A stretch of 53,948 nucleotides of DNA. Origin: Pseudomonadota bacterium (GTDB lineage Bacteria > Pseudomonadota > Gammaproteobacteria > Pseudomonadales > Azotimanducaceae). Below, piece after piece: positions 44,546 to 53,642 of the stretch. The translations under genes were made by a program, and so were the position numbers. Every line of letters starts with the position of its first letter. The stretch's first letter is position 1. Below the pieces are notes generated by a model. That model ran no database searches. It was not told where the DNA came from and was given only the letters and a program-made list of their open reading frames with translations. Location: contig JACZXW010000006.1 of the NCBI GenBank assembly GCA_022571415.1, positions 1-53,948 of the forward strand, given 5' to 3'.

Positions 44546-46216
44546 ATGGTAGATGCGGTAGAAGAACGCTCCGGCAGACAAAATGAAGGCGTTGCGCTTA
44601 ATATTGCCCTTGGGGTAGACCGGGATGAGGTAATGCAGGGATTGCAGGATCTGGTCGCACAGCTTACCCAGCACCCTAACATCATCGCCAATGTCTGGCA
44701 GAACCTGTCAACGGAATTAGCAGCGATCACCATGGGACTGAGCAGTATTGACACTGCGAAGGAAGATAGCCGTTTTCGCGACGCCGCATACTCGGACAAT
44801 CCTTTTTACAAGCGCATAGGTCAGTATTACATCGCCTGGGGAAGAGCCCTGGACGACTGGCTGGATCAAATTGAACTGGAAGGCATGGACGACAAACGCG
44901 CCCGTTTTCTTATTGGAATTCTCAAGGATCTGATGGCCCCGGTGAATGGTTTTTTTTCAAATCCCCAGGCGCTAAAGGCACTATTTGACTCAAGAGGACA
45001 GAGTCTGGCGAATGGTCTCAGAAACTTCCTCGACGATCTCAGGAACAACCATGGATACCCGGCCGTGGCGGACAGGAAAGGATACATTGTCGGTAAGGAC
45101 GTGGCAGCCAGTGTTGGCAGCGTCATCTACAGGGATGAGGTATTCGAACTGCTGCAGTACGAACCCCTCACCGAGAAGATCAGCGAGCGGCCGCTTTTAT
45201 ATGTATTCAGCCAGGTCAATCGCTTCTATCTCAGCGACCTGACCCTGGACAGGAGCCTGTTCCAGGAATTGCTGACAGCAGGCATCAGGGTTTTTGCCGT
45301 CAGCTGGCGCAACCCGACTACCGAGCAAAGGGACTGGAATCTAGATACTTACGCCAGTGCCGTGATCAAGTCCATTGATGTGATGCGTGATATTACGGGC
45401 CAGGAACAGGTCAATGTCATCGGACTGTGCGCAGGCGGGATCACCACCGCAACCGCATTGGGTGTGCTCTGTGCTCGCGCCATCGACAGGGTGTACAGCC
45501 ATTCCTTATTCGTCAACATTCTCGATAACCGCGTCGAAGACAGCGATTTTGGATTGTTTGTCTCAGAACATTCCATTCAGGTGCAGAAAGCCAGGGTACA
45601 GGCCAAGGGCATATTCGATGAAAAAGATGTATTTGAAATGTTCGCAATGCTGACACCCGAAGAAAGTGTCATGGCTTTCTATCGCGACAACTGGCTCATT
45701 GGTAAACCGCCACCAGTGCATCCGCTGCTATTCTGGTCCATGGACTACACACGCGTCCCGGCCGGATTGCAATGTGAATATCTCGATCTTGCCTGGGACA
45801 ACAAACTGGCGAAGAGAGACCTGCGTATCGGTGGGCAGAGAGTTGACCTGTCAAAAATAAAATACGACACCTACATCATGGCCGGTAGCACAGATCACAT
45901 TACTCCGTGGCGGGGTTGCTACAGGACAAGCCAGCTCTTCGGCGGCAATATTGAGTTTGTGCTGACAAACCAGAACCATACACAGACGATCAGCAACAAA
46001 CCTAACCCCTATGTGAAATACTGGATCGCACCGGAATTACCGGATGATCCGGACGATTGGGTGGCCCTCGCGGAAGAAATACCAGGATCCTGGCGCCTAC
46101 ATTGGATCGCATGGCTGAAAGACAGATCAGGCGAGGAAATAGAAGCGATTACGGAAATGGGATCATCGGATTATCCCAGCCTGGACAGGGCACCGGGTCG
46201 ATACGTTCTGGAATAA
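44546..46216 (+). CDS. phaC: Poly(3-hydroxyalkanoate) synthase, class II-like
   Basis: 556 residues, typical of class I/II PHA synthases. It polymerises 3-hydroxyacyl-CoA into storage polyester. The lipase-like box is GLCAGGIT with nucleophile C295; the acid is D450 (GSTDHITPW) and the base H478 (NQNHTQTI). The block ITPWRGCYRTSQLFGGNIEFVL resembles class II (medium-chain) Pseudomonas synthases. No phaZ, phaD or phasin gene of known type is adjacent; GYD-domain genes follow at 46290 and 46605. Confidence 0.93.
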   Translation: MVDAVEERSGRQNEGVALNIALGVDRDEVMQGLQDLVAQLTQHPNIIANVWQNLSTELAAITMGLSSIDTAKEDSRFRDAAYSDNPFYKRIGQYYIAWGRALDDWLDQIELEGMDDKRARFLIGILKDLMAPVNGFFSNPQALKALFDSRGQSLANGLRNFLDDLRNNHGYPAVADRKGYIVGKDVAASVGSVIYRDEVFELLQYEPLTEKISERPLLYVFSQVNRFYLSDLTLDRSLFQELLTAGIRVFAVSWRNPTTEQRDWNLDTYASAVIKSIDVMRDITGQEQVNVIGLCAGGITTATALGVLCARAIDRVYSHSLFVNILDNRVEDSDFGLFVSEHSIQVQKARVQAKGIFDEKDVFEMFAMLTPEESVMAFYRDNWLIGKPPPVHPLLFWSMDYTRVPAGLQCEYLDLAWDNKLAKRDLRIGGQRVDLSKIKYDTYIMAGSTDHITPWRGCYRTSQLFGGNIEFVLTNQNHTQTISNKPNPYVKYWIAPELPDDPDDWVALAEEIPGSWRLHWIAWLKDRSGEEIEAITEMGSSDYPSLDRAPGRYVLE

Positions 46217-46289
46217 CAGTCCCACCAGGCCGAAAGGTCTGCACGATGCGATAGTGCCGTCGGGATGACTGAACTAGAGGAGAGGCTTT

Positions 46290-46595
46290 ATGGCAACTTA
46301 TATCATGTTGAGCACATTGACTGATGAAGGTCGAAAAACACTAAAAGAAAGACCGGAAAGACTACAGGCGGTGAACAAGGAAATCGAATCCATGGGGGCA
46401 AGGGTTACCGCCCAGTATGCGGTCCTGGGAGGATATGACTTCGTCAATATTATTGAAGCACCAACCAATGAAGTGATGGCCCGACTCGCCGTGGAACTGG
46501 GCTCAAGAGGGACGATCCAGATCACCACACTACCCGCCATCGCTGTTGATGATTTTGTCGAGATGCTCAAGGGCGACATTAAAGAAGCAGGCTAG
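46290..46595 (+). CDS. GYD domain protein
   Basis: 101 residues. A small alpha/beta protein of the GYD family, named for the motif seen here as VLGGYDFVNIIEAP (about 46-59). No biochemical role is known for the family. A GGAGAGG ribosome site lies 7 bases before the ATG. It sits 73 bases after phaC and 9 bases before a gene whose product begins with a second GYD domain. Confidence 0.88.
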   Translation: MATYIMLSTLTDEGRKTLKERPERLQAVNKEIESMGARVTAQYAVLGGYDFVNIIEAPTNEVMARLAVELGSRGTIQITTLPAIAVDDFVEMLKGDIKEAG

Positions 46596-46604
46596 AGCAA
46601 GTAT

Positions 46605-47621
46605 ATGCCTGCTTACATACTACTATCGCGTCTAACGGCTGTATCAGAGCGGCAAATTCTGGCAACTCCCGACACTTTAAAAAAGGTGCGTCAGGTACTG
46701 GAAGAATGGGAAGCTAATATTCTTGCCGATTTTCATTTGCTCGGCATGTACGACCATTGCACGATCTTTGAAGTGTCAGACAATTTTCGTGCACAAAAGG
46801 CGGTACTTGAACTGGAAATAACCCGGTCGCCTGGAACCATGCTATTACCTGCCATCGACCTGCCTCTGTTCCAGCGCATGATAGGCCAGGAAATCAGGAC
46901 CGTGGGTCCACATGAGTGGCAGGTTAAATGGTGGGCGAAAGTGATTCGATTGTGTTTTCGCTGGTATCAGTATGATCGATGGATCTGGAAATACTGCAAA
47001 CCCCTGATCACAACCGGTAAGCAACACCTCAAGGATATCAAAGGACCCTGCATCGTTATCGGAAACCACACCAGCCATTTCGACGCGCTGGTTCTTTTTT
47101 CCTGCCTTCCGCAGAAAATCAAGTGGAACATCTACTTCGGCGCAGCCGCTGACCGCTGGTTCTTAAAAGGCGGAGGCGGGCGCAAGGAATTGCCGTTGCA
47201 ACCCTGGTATAACTCTCTCATCGGCGGCTCCTTCCCCATTCGCCGCGGCGGTGGCTCTGCCACCCTCGATTATTCCAAATGGCTGCTGGATCAGGGTGCA
47301 AACCTCGCCATATTCCCCGAGGGTACACGGTCTACAAGTCATCATATGGCACGCTTTAAACATGGTGTATCCATTCTGGCCCTGGAAAAGAATGTTCCCG
47401 TGGTGCCGGTCTACCTGACAGGATTGGCGAAGATCAGGCCCAAGGGTTCTCGGAATATTTATCCGGGTCCTGTGCAGGCGCATATTCAGCCACCGATCCT
47501 TCTACCCGAGGGCACCAGCGTGCCCGACGCCACCAGGATGATCTACCATGCTGTAAACAGGGTCCATGAACGGGTCATGGAACATGGGCCGGATGCCGGA
47601 AGGCATGACTGGCGTGGCTAG
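46605..47621 (+). CDS. GYD domain fused to a PlsC-type acyltransferase
   Basis: 338 residues. The first ~100 form a GYD-like domain (motif HLLGMYDHCTIFEVSD, with GMYD for GGYD) that resembles the free GYD protein just upstream. Residues ~130-338 are a 1-acyl-glycerol-3-phosphate acyltransferase domain with the catalytic NHTSHFD (H155, D160) and FPEGTRS (237-243). PlsC domains esterify the sn-2 position of lysophosphatidate; here the acceptor may differ. Fusion, gene order and closeness to phaC suggest a shared acyl-CoA-related role. Its stop overlaps the next, convergent gene by 4 bases. Confidence 0.88.
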   Translation: MPAYILLSRLTAVSERQILATPDTLKKVRQVLEEWEANILADFHLLGMYDHCTIFEVSDNFRAQKAVLELEITRSPGTMLLPAIDLPLFQRMIGQEIRTVGPHEWQVKWWAKVIRLCFRWYQYDRWIWKYCKPLITTGKQHLKDIKGPCIVIGNHTSHFDALVLFSCLPQKIKWNIYFGAAADRWFLKGGGGRKELPLQPWYNSLIGGSFPIRRGGGSATLDYSKWLLDQGANLAIFPEGTRSTSHHMARFKHGVSILALEKNVPVVPVYLTGLAKIRPKGSRNIYPGPVQAHIQPPILLPEGTSVPDATRMIYHAVNRVHERVMEHGPDAGRHDWRG

Positions 47622-48532
47622 CCCAGCCGGACCGAATCCAGCCAGCTGATCACATCCTCTATCACTTCATCCCGGTTGGTCTCGTTGAGCATTTCATGGC
47701 GGCCTCCTGCATAAAACCGCGTGCTGATATGCATGCCATGATCTGCATAACACTCGAGCAGACGGTTTATGTTTTTCATGCCATTGTGTACCGGATCGGC
47801 ACTGCCCGAAAAAAGATAGGTTCGCAATCCCGCTGGAATTCCGGCGACCGATTCCGCTTTCCAGCTGTTTCGTTCAGCCGCGAAAAGATCGCAGAGGCTC
47901 ATCGGGCAGGGCACAAAACCGCAAAGCGGATCCTGCATGTAAGCCTGGACCTGCTGCTCATCACGCGAAAGCCATTCGTAACCGCTGGCACCATCTTCAT
48001 CAAAATCTCTGTTGTTACCGCCAAACAGCAGCTTCTGCAACAGCACACTTTCTGCCCGATCACCTAACCGCCAGCGCTCGAACCGGGCAATGATATGCAC
48101 CAGCCACATCTGAAACCGATGACCGGCGCCAGGGGAACCCGACAGCACCACCGCATCGATGGTATCGCCGTATCGCGCAATATACTGCTGGGACATCATG
48201 GCGCCCATGCTGTGGCCGAAAAGAATGAGCGGTAATCCCGGGTGATTCGATTTCAGTTGCTGCAGAATTTCGTGCAGGTCGCTGATGGAACGGTTCCATC
48301 CATCCACGCCAAAATCTCCGAGGGTATTCGCCGTGCGGCCGTGCCCGCGATGATCGTTAGCGGTTACCTCATAGCCCGCCTGGTTTAGTTTTTGTGCGGC
48401 CCATTCGTAGCGCAGCGCATGCTCCCCCATGCCATGGGCAATATGAATCAGGGCCCTGGGATCGGTCTTCGTGTTCCACCGATAGCAATGCACCTGCGTG
48501 CCATCACTGGCGACGTGAATTGATGAATCCAT
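47618..48532 (-). CDS. Alpha/beta hydrolase, monoacylglycerol lipase-like
   Basis: 304 residues. Full catalytic set visible: Ser in FGHSMGAMM, Asp in SGSADPVHNG, His in GGRHEMLNE. HIAHGMGEHALRYEWAA and the ANDHRGHGRTA block are those of the S33/serine aminopeptidase-type monoglyceride lipases. Probably cytosolic (no signal peptide). The start codon directly follows the stop of the Cof-type HAD gene, so the two are co-translated. Confidence 0.9.
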   Translation of the reverse strand: MDSSIHVASDGTQVHCYRWNTKTDPRALIHIAHGMGEHALRYEWAAQKLNQAGYEVTANDHRGHGRTANTLGDFGVDGWNRSISDLHEILQQLKSNHPGLPLILFGHSMGAMMSQQYIARYGDTIDAVVLSGSPGAGHRFQMWLVHIIARFERWRLGDRAESVLLQKLLFGGNNRDFDEDGASGYEWLSRDEQQVQAYMQDPLCGFVPCPMSLCDLFAAERNSWKAESVAGIPAGLRTYLFSGSADPVHNGMKNINRLLECYADHGMHISTRFYAGGRHEMLNETNRDEVIEDVISWLDSVRLG

Positions 48533-49336
48533 CTATAGATGTCCCGTGGATAGCAGGACATAAATGACCCGGGCTACGCCATCTTCTGTATTGGCTGCGG
48601 TCACTTTATCGGCAGCAGCCTTGACGCGCTCGTCGGCTTGCCCCATGGCAACGGAGGCACCGGCAATTTTAAACATCGAGATATCATTTTCCGCATCACC
48701 AAAGGCGACGACATCGGCAGGGTCAAGATTTAAATAGTGACAGGTCGCCAGCAGAGCCTGTCCTTTGTCGGCAGCCTTTGCCGTGATAGTAAGAATGATC
48801 TTGCCACTGGGACCGATGGAATCATAGATATTGACGGATTCTGCAAAGCGAGCCTTCAATCCAGACTTAACCAGTTCGACCACCGCAGAACCCTGGATAG
48901 TGACGATGCGCGGCAGATTAATTTCTGTACCGCTCAACCGCGGTACCCACTTCATCTCTTCCGGGACCTGGGATGAATCTGGCTCCCCGTCGAGTTTTAG
49001 CAGGGTATCGATGTCGATGGTCACCGTGACGATACAGCGGTTGGTATCGCAAATTGCATACAGCGCCGTGACAAAATCGAGTGGCAGCCGGTGATCGAAG
49101 ATATCTTTCTGTTCTGCAGGTACATATACCTGGGCGCCACTGCAGGCAATAATCGGTGCGGAAATACCGATTTCAGCCGCGATTCTCTGCGCCATCTGTC
49201 GCCACCGAGCCGTCGCGATAATGATCTGCAAACCGGCCTTACTGGCCGCAGCGACGGCTTCTTTATGTGCCTTCGGCAGCTTTTCCCCGACGAGTAATGT
49301 GCCATCCAAGTCGATCGCCAGGGCTTTATAGTTCAT
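48533..49336 (-). CDS. HAD-IIB (Cof-type) phosphatase
   Basis: 267 residues from the ATG at 49336; a GTG upstream at 49399 adds 21 non-family residues. Motifs are AIDLDGTLL (5-15), ATARW (motif II), a lysine in ADKGQALL and VAFGDAENDISMFKIAG (motif IV). Cof-type proteins dephosphorylate sugar phosphates or pyridoxal phosphate. It is divergent from the amidohydrolase gene at 49420 and coupled with no gap to the lipase-like gene. Confidence 0.9.
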   Translation of the reverse strand: MNYKALAIDLDGTLLVGEKLPKAHKEAVAAASKAGLQIIIATARWRQMAQRIAAEIGISAPIIACSGAQVYVPAEQKDIFDHRLPLDFVTALYAICDTNRCIVTVTIDIDTLLKLDGEPDSSQVPEEMKWVPRLSGTEINLPRIVTIQGSAVVELVKSGLKARFAESVNIYDSIGPSGKIILTITAKAADKGQALLATCHYLNLDPADVVAFGDAENDISMFKIAGASVAMGQADERVKAAADKVTAANTEDGVARVIYVLLSTGHL

Positions 49337-49419
49337 AGTTTCTCGCCATTGATTCAGGCAATGCACGCTCCATCTCAACAAGATAACATGAAGGAACACT
49401 TTACTGACACAGGTGATGT

Positions 49420-50424
49420 ATGGAGAAATCTGCTTGGTTGGATCTGGTGAATGAAGAAATACTGGAACCGGAAAGACCCATATGCGATCCGCACCATCAC
49501 TTGTGGGATCACCCGGGGAGTCGTTACCTTCTCGATGAAGTATTGCAGGACACTGGGTCCGGCCACAATATCGTCAGTACGGTTTTTGTCGAGTGCAATT
49601 CCATGTACCGGCGGGAGGGTGCAGTGGCGCTGGCTCCCGTCGGGGAAACTGAATTTGTCCAGGATATCGCGGCAATGAGTGCCAGCGGTGAATACGGGGA
49701 TACCAGGATTGCTGCTGGAATCGTGAGCTTCGCCGACCTGACATTGGGCGCCGATGTACGTCCAGTGCTGGAAGCACACGCGGCTGCATCAAGTCGTTTT
49801 AGTGGTATACGTCATGCCGCCGGTTGGCATGCGCATGATGAAATTCGCAACTCCCATACCAACCCACCCGAATCGTTGATGCTGAACGACACTTTTCGTG
49901 AAGGTTTCGCTGTGCTGGATGACATGGAACTGACATTCGACGCCTGGTTTTATCACGACCAGATCCCTGAATTTGTGGATCTGGCGAAAGCTTTCCCAGG
50001 GGTCACCATTATCCTCGATCATTTCGGCGGCCCTCTCGGTATCGGACCCTATGATGCCGATGAGACATACCCGGTGTGGCAAGATCATATCGCTGAACTG
50101 GGGACTTGCACCAATGTCCATTTCAAGCTCGGCGGGATCAATATGAAGATTAACGGCTTTAACTGGCACAAAAGAGACCTGCCACCTACGTCTGATGAGC
50201 TGGTCGATCGAACGGGTCGATATTATGAGTTTTGCATCGACCAGTTTGGATCCGAACGCTGTATGTTTGAAAGTAATTTCCCGGTGGATAGGGAATCCTG
50301 CTCCTATGGCATACTCTGGAATGCGTTCAAGAAGCTTACCGGCAGCAGAAGCGAAGATGAAAAGGCCGCGCTGTTTCATCATACCGCGACAAGGGTTTAT
50401 GCAATAGAAGGAACGTCACGATGA
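49420..50424 (+). CDS. Amidohydrolase-2 family metal-dependent hydrolase
   Basis: 334 residues, TIM-barrel type. The metal site is seen in ICDPHHHLWDHPG (HxH), ILDHFGGPLG and FESNFPVDR; FVECNSMYRREG and FSGIRHAAGWH are typical of the family, which includes decarboxylases and lactonases. The substrate is unknown. First gene of a five-gene cluster; it overlaps the GFA gene by 4 bases. Confidence 0.88.
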   Translation: MEKSAWLDLVNEEILEPERPICDPHHHLWDHPGSRYLLDEVLQDTGSGHNIVSTVFVECNSMYRREGAVALAPVGETEFVQDIAAMSASGEYGDTRIAAGIVSFADLTLGADVRPVLEAHAAASSRFSGIRHAAGWHAHDEIRNSHTNPPESLMLNDTFREGFAVLDDMELTFDAWFYHDQIPEFVDLAKAFPGVTIILDHFGGPLGIGPYDADETYPVWQDHIAELGTCTNVHFKLGGINMKINGFNWHKRDLPPTSDELVDRTGRYYEFCIDQFGSERCMFESNFPVDRESCSYGILWNAFKKLTGSRSEDEKAALFHHTATRVYAIEGTSR

Positions 50425-50807
50425 ACGGCGGGTGCTTTTGCGGTGGGGTAAAGTTCAACATCAACAGAGCCACACTCTGGTGTAGTCATTGCCACTGCAG
50501 CATGTGCCAACGAATTCATGGAGCGGCAGTAGTCACCTGGGTCGGCTGCGACGATGATTCGGTTGAAATAGATGATAAGGATAACAAGTTACGGTGGTTT
50601 AAGAGCTCCAGTGAAGCAGAGCGAGGTTTTTGTTCCCACTGCGGCAGCCCGCTCTTCTTTCGCTCCAGCAAGTGGCCGGGAGAGCTGCATATTGCCCGGG
50701 CACTGGTATCGGGCGAACTCGATCGTGAGCCTGCCAGCCACGCTTTCTATGATACCCATGTTGGTTGGATGTCACTGGCGGATCAATTGCCAGGCAAGAA
50801 CGATTAA
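50421..50807 (+). CDS. GFA family (glutathione-dependent formaldehyde-activating enzyme-like)
   Basis: 128 residues. The zinc cysteines are conserved: GGCFCGGVKF at the start, CSHCHCSMCQR in the middle, and FCSHCGSPLF. Proven members are few; most GFA proteins have unknown substrates, though some bind thiols or small aldehydes. The gene overlaps the amidohydrolase by 4 bases and precedes the Rieske gene by 18 bases. Confidence 0.9.
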   Translation: MNGGCFCGGVKFNINRATLWCSHCHCSMCQRIHGAAVVTWVGCDDDSVEIDDKDNKLRWFKSSSEAERGFCSHCGSPLFFRSSKWPGELHIARALVSGELDREPASHAFYDTHVGWMSLADQLPGKND

Positions 50808-50825
50808 TATTCTGGTGAGGGCATC

Positions 50826-51353
50826 ATGAATCGCCGGTTATTACTGACTCGCATAGTACAGGGCTTTACCATCACCGGATTCGGCTTTCTTGCCTACCCC
50901 TTTATCCGGGCTTTCGTCTCTACTTTCGCTGAGGATGTCAGTTTCGACATTGATATATCGGATCTTTCCCAGGGAGAATCAAAAACAATTTCCTGGCTTG
51001 GCCGCAATCTCTATGTGATTCGGCGCAGCACGGAAATCACGGAAATGCTAGCGGTAAGTAATGAAGCACTCAAAGATCCTTTTTCAAAAGATTCAAAGCA
51101 GCCGGATTTTGCCCATAATGTCTATCGATCGATTCGTCCTGATATATTTATCGCTTACAAGAACTGCACGCATCTCGGGTGCGAGGTGTCATCCCGCCCC
51201 AACCGGCTGGACGTTGGATTTGAGTGTCCATGCCACAGTAGCCATTTCGATCCGTCGGGACGGGTGCATAGGGACGCAGTTGCGTTATTCAACCTGGAGG
51301 TGCCAGACTATCAGTACATTTCTAGAAACCTGATCCGGCTCATTCGCAGCTGA
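50826..51353 (+). CDS. Rieske 2Fe-2S protein, bc1 (PetA) type, without partners
   Basis: 175 residues. An N-terminal Arg-Arg plus one membrane helix (about 12-32) resembles a Tat-anchored bc1 Rieske. Cluster ligands are C114 and H116 (CTHLGC) and C134 and H137 (CPCHSS); C119 and C136 can form the usual disulfide. The block SKQPDFAHNVYRSIRPDIF before the cluster is specific to PetA. No cytochrome b or c1 gene is present in the window. It sits between GFA and a DUF1579-like gene. Confidence 0.9.
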   Translation: MNRRLLLTRIVQGFTITGFGFLAYPFIRAFVSTFAEDVSFDIDISDLSQGESKTISWLGRNLYVIRRSTEITEMLAVSNEALKDPFSKDSKQPDFAHNVYRSIRPDIFIAYKNCTHLGCEVSSRPNRLDVGFECPCHSSHFDPSGRVHRDAVALFNLEVPDYQYISRNLIRLIRS

Positions 51354-51374
51354 ACCAGACGGGGATCACACCGG

Positions 51375-51893
51375 ATGAAAATATTAATCGCAACGCTCCT
51401 CGTCACCGCTCTTTCAGTCTCAGCGGACCAGGCGCCACCAACCCCCTGTGCTGGCAACGAGTATCGCCAATTTGATTTCTGGCTTGGCTACTGGATTTCA
51501 TACGACAAAAACGGCAAAAAACAGGGCACCAATCGGATCGAGAAACTGATGGGAGACTGCGTGATCCAGGAAAACTGGATAAGCTCAGCGGGCCGGTTCA
51601 AGGGGACCAGCTTCAATTTTTATGACCCCGTAAAAAAGCAGTGGCATCAGACCTGGGTCGATAATAACGGTGGTTCTCTGGGTATGGATGGCCAATTGGT
51701 GGACGGCCGCATGCAACTGTCGGGTGAACGCAAGAACCCCAAGGGTGTATCCGTCATCGACAGAATCACATGGACGCCACTGCCGGATGGCCGGGTACGG
51801 CAATTCTGGCAAACTTCCAGCGATGCGGGGGCGACCTGGACAGAAGTATTCGATGGTTACTACCAGCACGGCGAGCGGCCGCCAATCCCGTGA
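51375..51893 (+). CDS. Exported DUF1579-like protein
   Basis: 172 residues. A signal peptide (MKILIATLLVTALSVSA) is followed by a beta-barrel-like protein with FDFWLGYWISYDKNGK, NRIEKLMGDCVIQENW and the KQWHQTWVDNNGG block, found in DUF1579-like periplasmic proteins. Function unknown. Two cysteines (in TPCAGN and GDCVIQ) could form a disulfide. It overlaps the flavodoxin-like gene by 4 bases. Confidence 0.75.
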   Translation: MKILIATLLVTALSVSADQAPPTPCAGNEYRQFDFWLGYWISYDKNGKKQGTNRIEKLMGDCVIQENWISSAGRFKGTSFNFYDPVKKQWHQTWVDNNGGSLGMDGQLVDGRMQLSGERKNPKGVSVIDRITWTPLPDGRVRQFWQTSSDAGATWTEVFDGYYQHGERPPIP

Positions 51894-52351
51894 AAAAACT
51901 GCTGATTGTCTACCACAGTAAGGGCGGCAAAAACCACGAGATGGCTAATGCCGTATATAAGGGCGCAACCCATCCCGATATCGAGGGTGTCGAGGTTCGT
52001 TTTCTCCGCGCCTATGATGCGCTCGATAAAGACTTATTGTGGGCAGACGGTATTATCTTTGGCACACCGGAAAATTTTGGCTACATGTCCGGGGCGTTGA
52101 AGGATTTTTTTGATCGAACCTTCTACGAGGTTGAAGGCATGGTTGATGCCAAGTCTTACTGTGTATTTATTGGTGCGGGCAACGACGGACAGGGTGCGCT
52201 GTCAAGTATCACGAGGATCTGTAAAGGCTATAAATTCAAAGAGATACAAGAACCTCTTATCATTATAGGTGAACTTACCGGCGAAGGTAAGACAAGCTGC
52301 GAAGAGCTGGGCATGGGCATGGCAGCCGGACTCGAGGCGGGCATTTTCTGA
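51890..52351 (+). CDS. Flavodoxin family protein
   Basis: 153 residues from a GTG at 51890. The N-terminal strand LLIVYHSKGGKNHEMANAV holds the FMN phosphate loop; GIIFGTPENFGYMSGALKDF and YCVFIGAGNDGQGAL are the second and third flavin loops, as in NAD(P)H-quinone-type or flavodoxin-like proteins. It may carry electrons to the Rieske protein encoded two genes upstream, although the Rieske protein probably faces the periplasm, which argues against direct contact. It ends 7 bases from the convergent MFS gene. Confidence 0.88.
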   Translation: MKKLLIVYHSKGGKNHEMANAVYKGATHPDIEGVEVRFLRAYDALDKDLLWADGIIFGTPENFGYMSGALKDFFDRTFYEVEGMVDAKSYCVFIGAGNDGQGALSSITRICKGYKFKEIQEPLIIIGELTGEGKTSCEELGMGMAAGLEAGIF

Positions 52352-52358
52352 ATTTCCC

Positions 52359-53642
52359 TCACTTTGATCCGTGGGACATCCGTGTGAGGGCGAAACTTGC
52401 AATCAGGCCAACCAGCGTAAAAGCAGCGAGAAACATAAAGAAATGCTGATGTCCCGCCAGACCCGGTGAATGGTCAAGTATCGCACCACCGGCAAAGTTA
52501 ACAAATACGTCGGGTGTGTAACCCAGTACAGATACCAGGCCGACTGCCGTACCGGTGACTGCGGCAGGCACCCCTGCTTCCTCGAATAATGCGAAATAGA
52601 GACCACGGAGGGCGAACATTGCCGTACTGCCGAGCAGCATATTTGAAATCAGTACCGGAACAGTGCCGGGCACAGGCGTGCCAAAGGCAAAGAACAGCTG
52701 CGATAACAACAGCAGGGCAAAAGCGATCATGGTCATGCGCGATATCGTGTAACGATCACCCAGGTATCCCGCGCCGATGGCGGCAACGGGCCTTACCCAG
52801 GCGCCGACAGCGACCAGACCCGCAGCATCCACCTCATCCATGCCATATGCCTGGACCGCAAACAGTGAGAAATTATCAAATCCCTTGAAGCCAACATATG
52901 CACACATCACGATAAGTGCCTGGAGCCATACCGCTGGTATCGCCATCACCGTCTTGATATGCACCCAGGCACTCTCCTGCGCTTCTTTCCCGCCACTAAA
53001 TGTGCTGCCATCCGAAGCATTTGCTTCCGGTATCACCAACCAGACAAATCCACCGGCCAACGCTGTTGCGGCGGAATAACCATAGATGACTACGCTGAGC
53101 GCCTGCTGCTTGTCGGCTAAGGAGGCAGACCCATAGCCATCGGGAAAGAGCAGGGCAAAGAATGCGACAGCGATAGACCCCAGGACGGCTGCGAGCAAGC
53201 CGCGACCCCCATCAAGTAACCCAAAGGCACGACCCTGTTCATCGTGACCGCCCCAGTCCCGGGTCGCGCGAATCAGTGCAGCCCAAAACAGCAAAATGGT
53301 GGTCACGCCGAAGAAGCCCCATAAAATGAGCGCACCCTGGTAACCCGGGAGGGTCGCCAGGTACAGTCCGCCTAGGGCGGTCGACCAGAGTGAGGAAGCG
53401 AGGAGTTTTCTGGCAGAAAACCGGTCCGCGAGGGCCCCACCCGGGAAATAGGCGATCATGGCGACGATGCCATAGATGCCAAGCACTGACCCGAGTTGTG
53501 TGTTGGTCAGCGAGAATACCTCGAGAACAGTGGATCTGAAGAATCGTGTGATATGGAAGGGTAAAGCGAATACGGCTTCACCCGCGATGATGAGACCCAC
53601 CAGGTACACAACCCGGTGGAGCGTCTGTGGCCTGGTCGACAT
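52359..53642 (-). CDS. MFS transporter
   Basis: 427 residues from the ATG at 53642, which has an AAGGA site; a longer frame reaches 53705. Twelve predicted membrane helices. The loop 2-3 motif is GGALADRFSARKLL, matching the MFS signature GxLaDrxgrrk, and FGLLDGGRGLLAAVLGS follows. The pattern resembles glycerol-3-phosphate-like or sugar-phosphate/organic-anion MFS carriers; the substrate is not clear. It is divergent from the radical SAM gene at the right edge. Confidence 0.9.
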   Translation of the reverse strand: MSTRPQTLHRVVYLVGLIIAGEAVFALPFHITRFFRSTVLEVFSLTNTQLGSVLGIYGIVAMIAYFPGGALADRFSARKLLASSLWSTALGGLYLATLPGYQGALILWGFFGVTTILLFWAALIRATRDWGGHDEQGRAFGLLDGGRGLLAAVLGSIAVAFFALLFPDGYGSASLADKQQALSVVIYGYSAATALAGGFVWLVIPEANASDGSTFSGGKEAQESAWVHIKTVMAIPAVWLQALIVMCAYVGFKGFDNFSLFAVQAYGMDEVDAAGLVAVGAWVRPVAAIGAGYLGDRYTISRMTMIAFALLLLSQLFFAFGTPVPGTVPVLISNMLLGSTAMFALRGLYFALFEEAGVPAAVTGTAVGLVSVLGYTPDVFVNFAGGAILDHSPGLAGHQHFFMFLAAFTLVGLIASFALTRMSHGSK

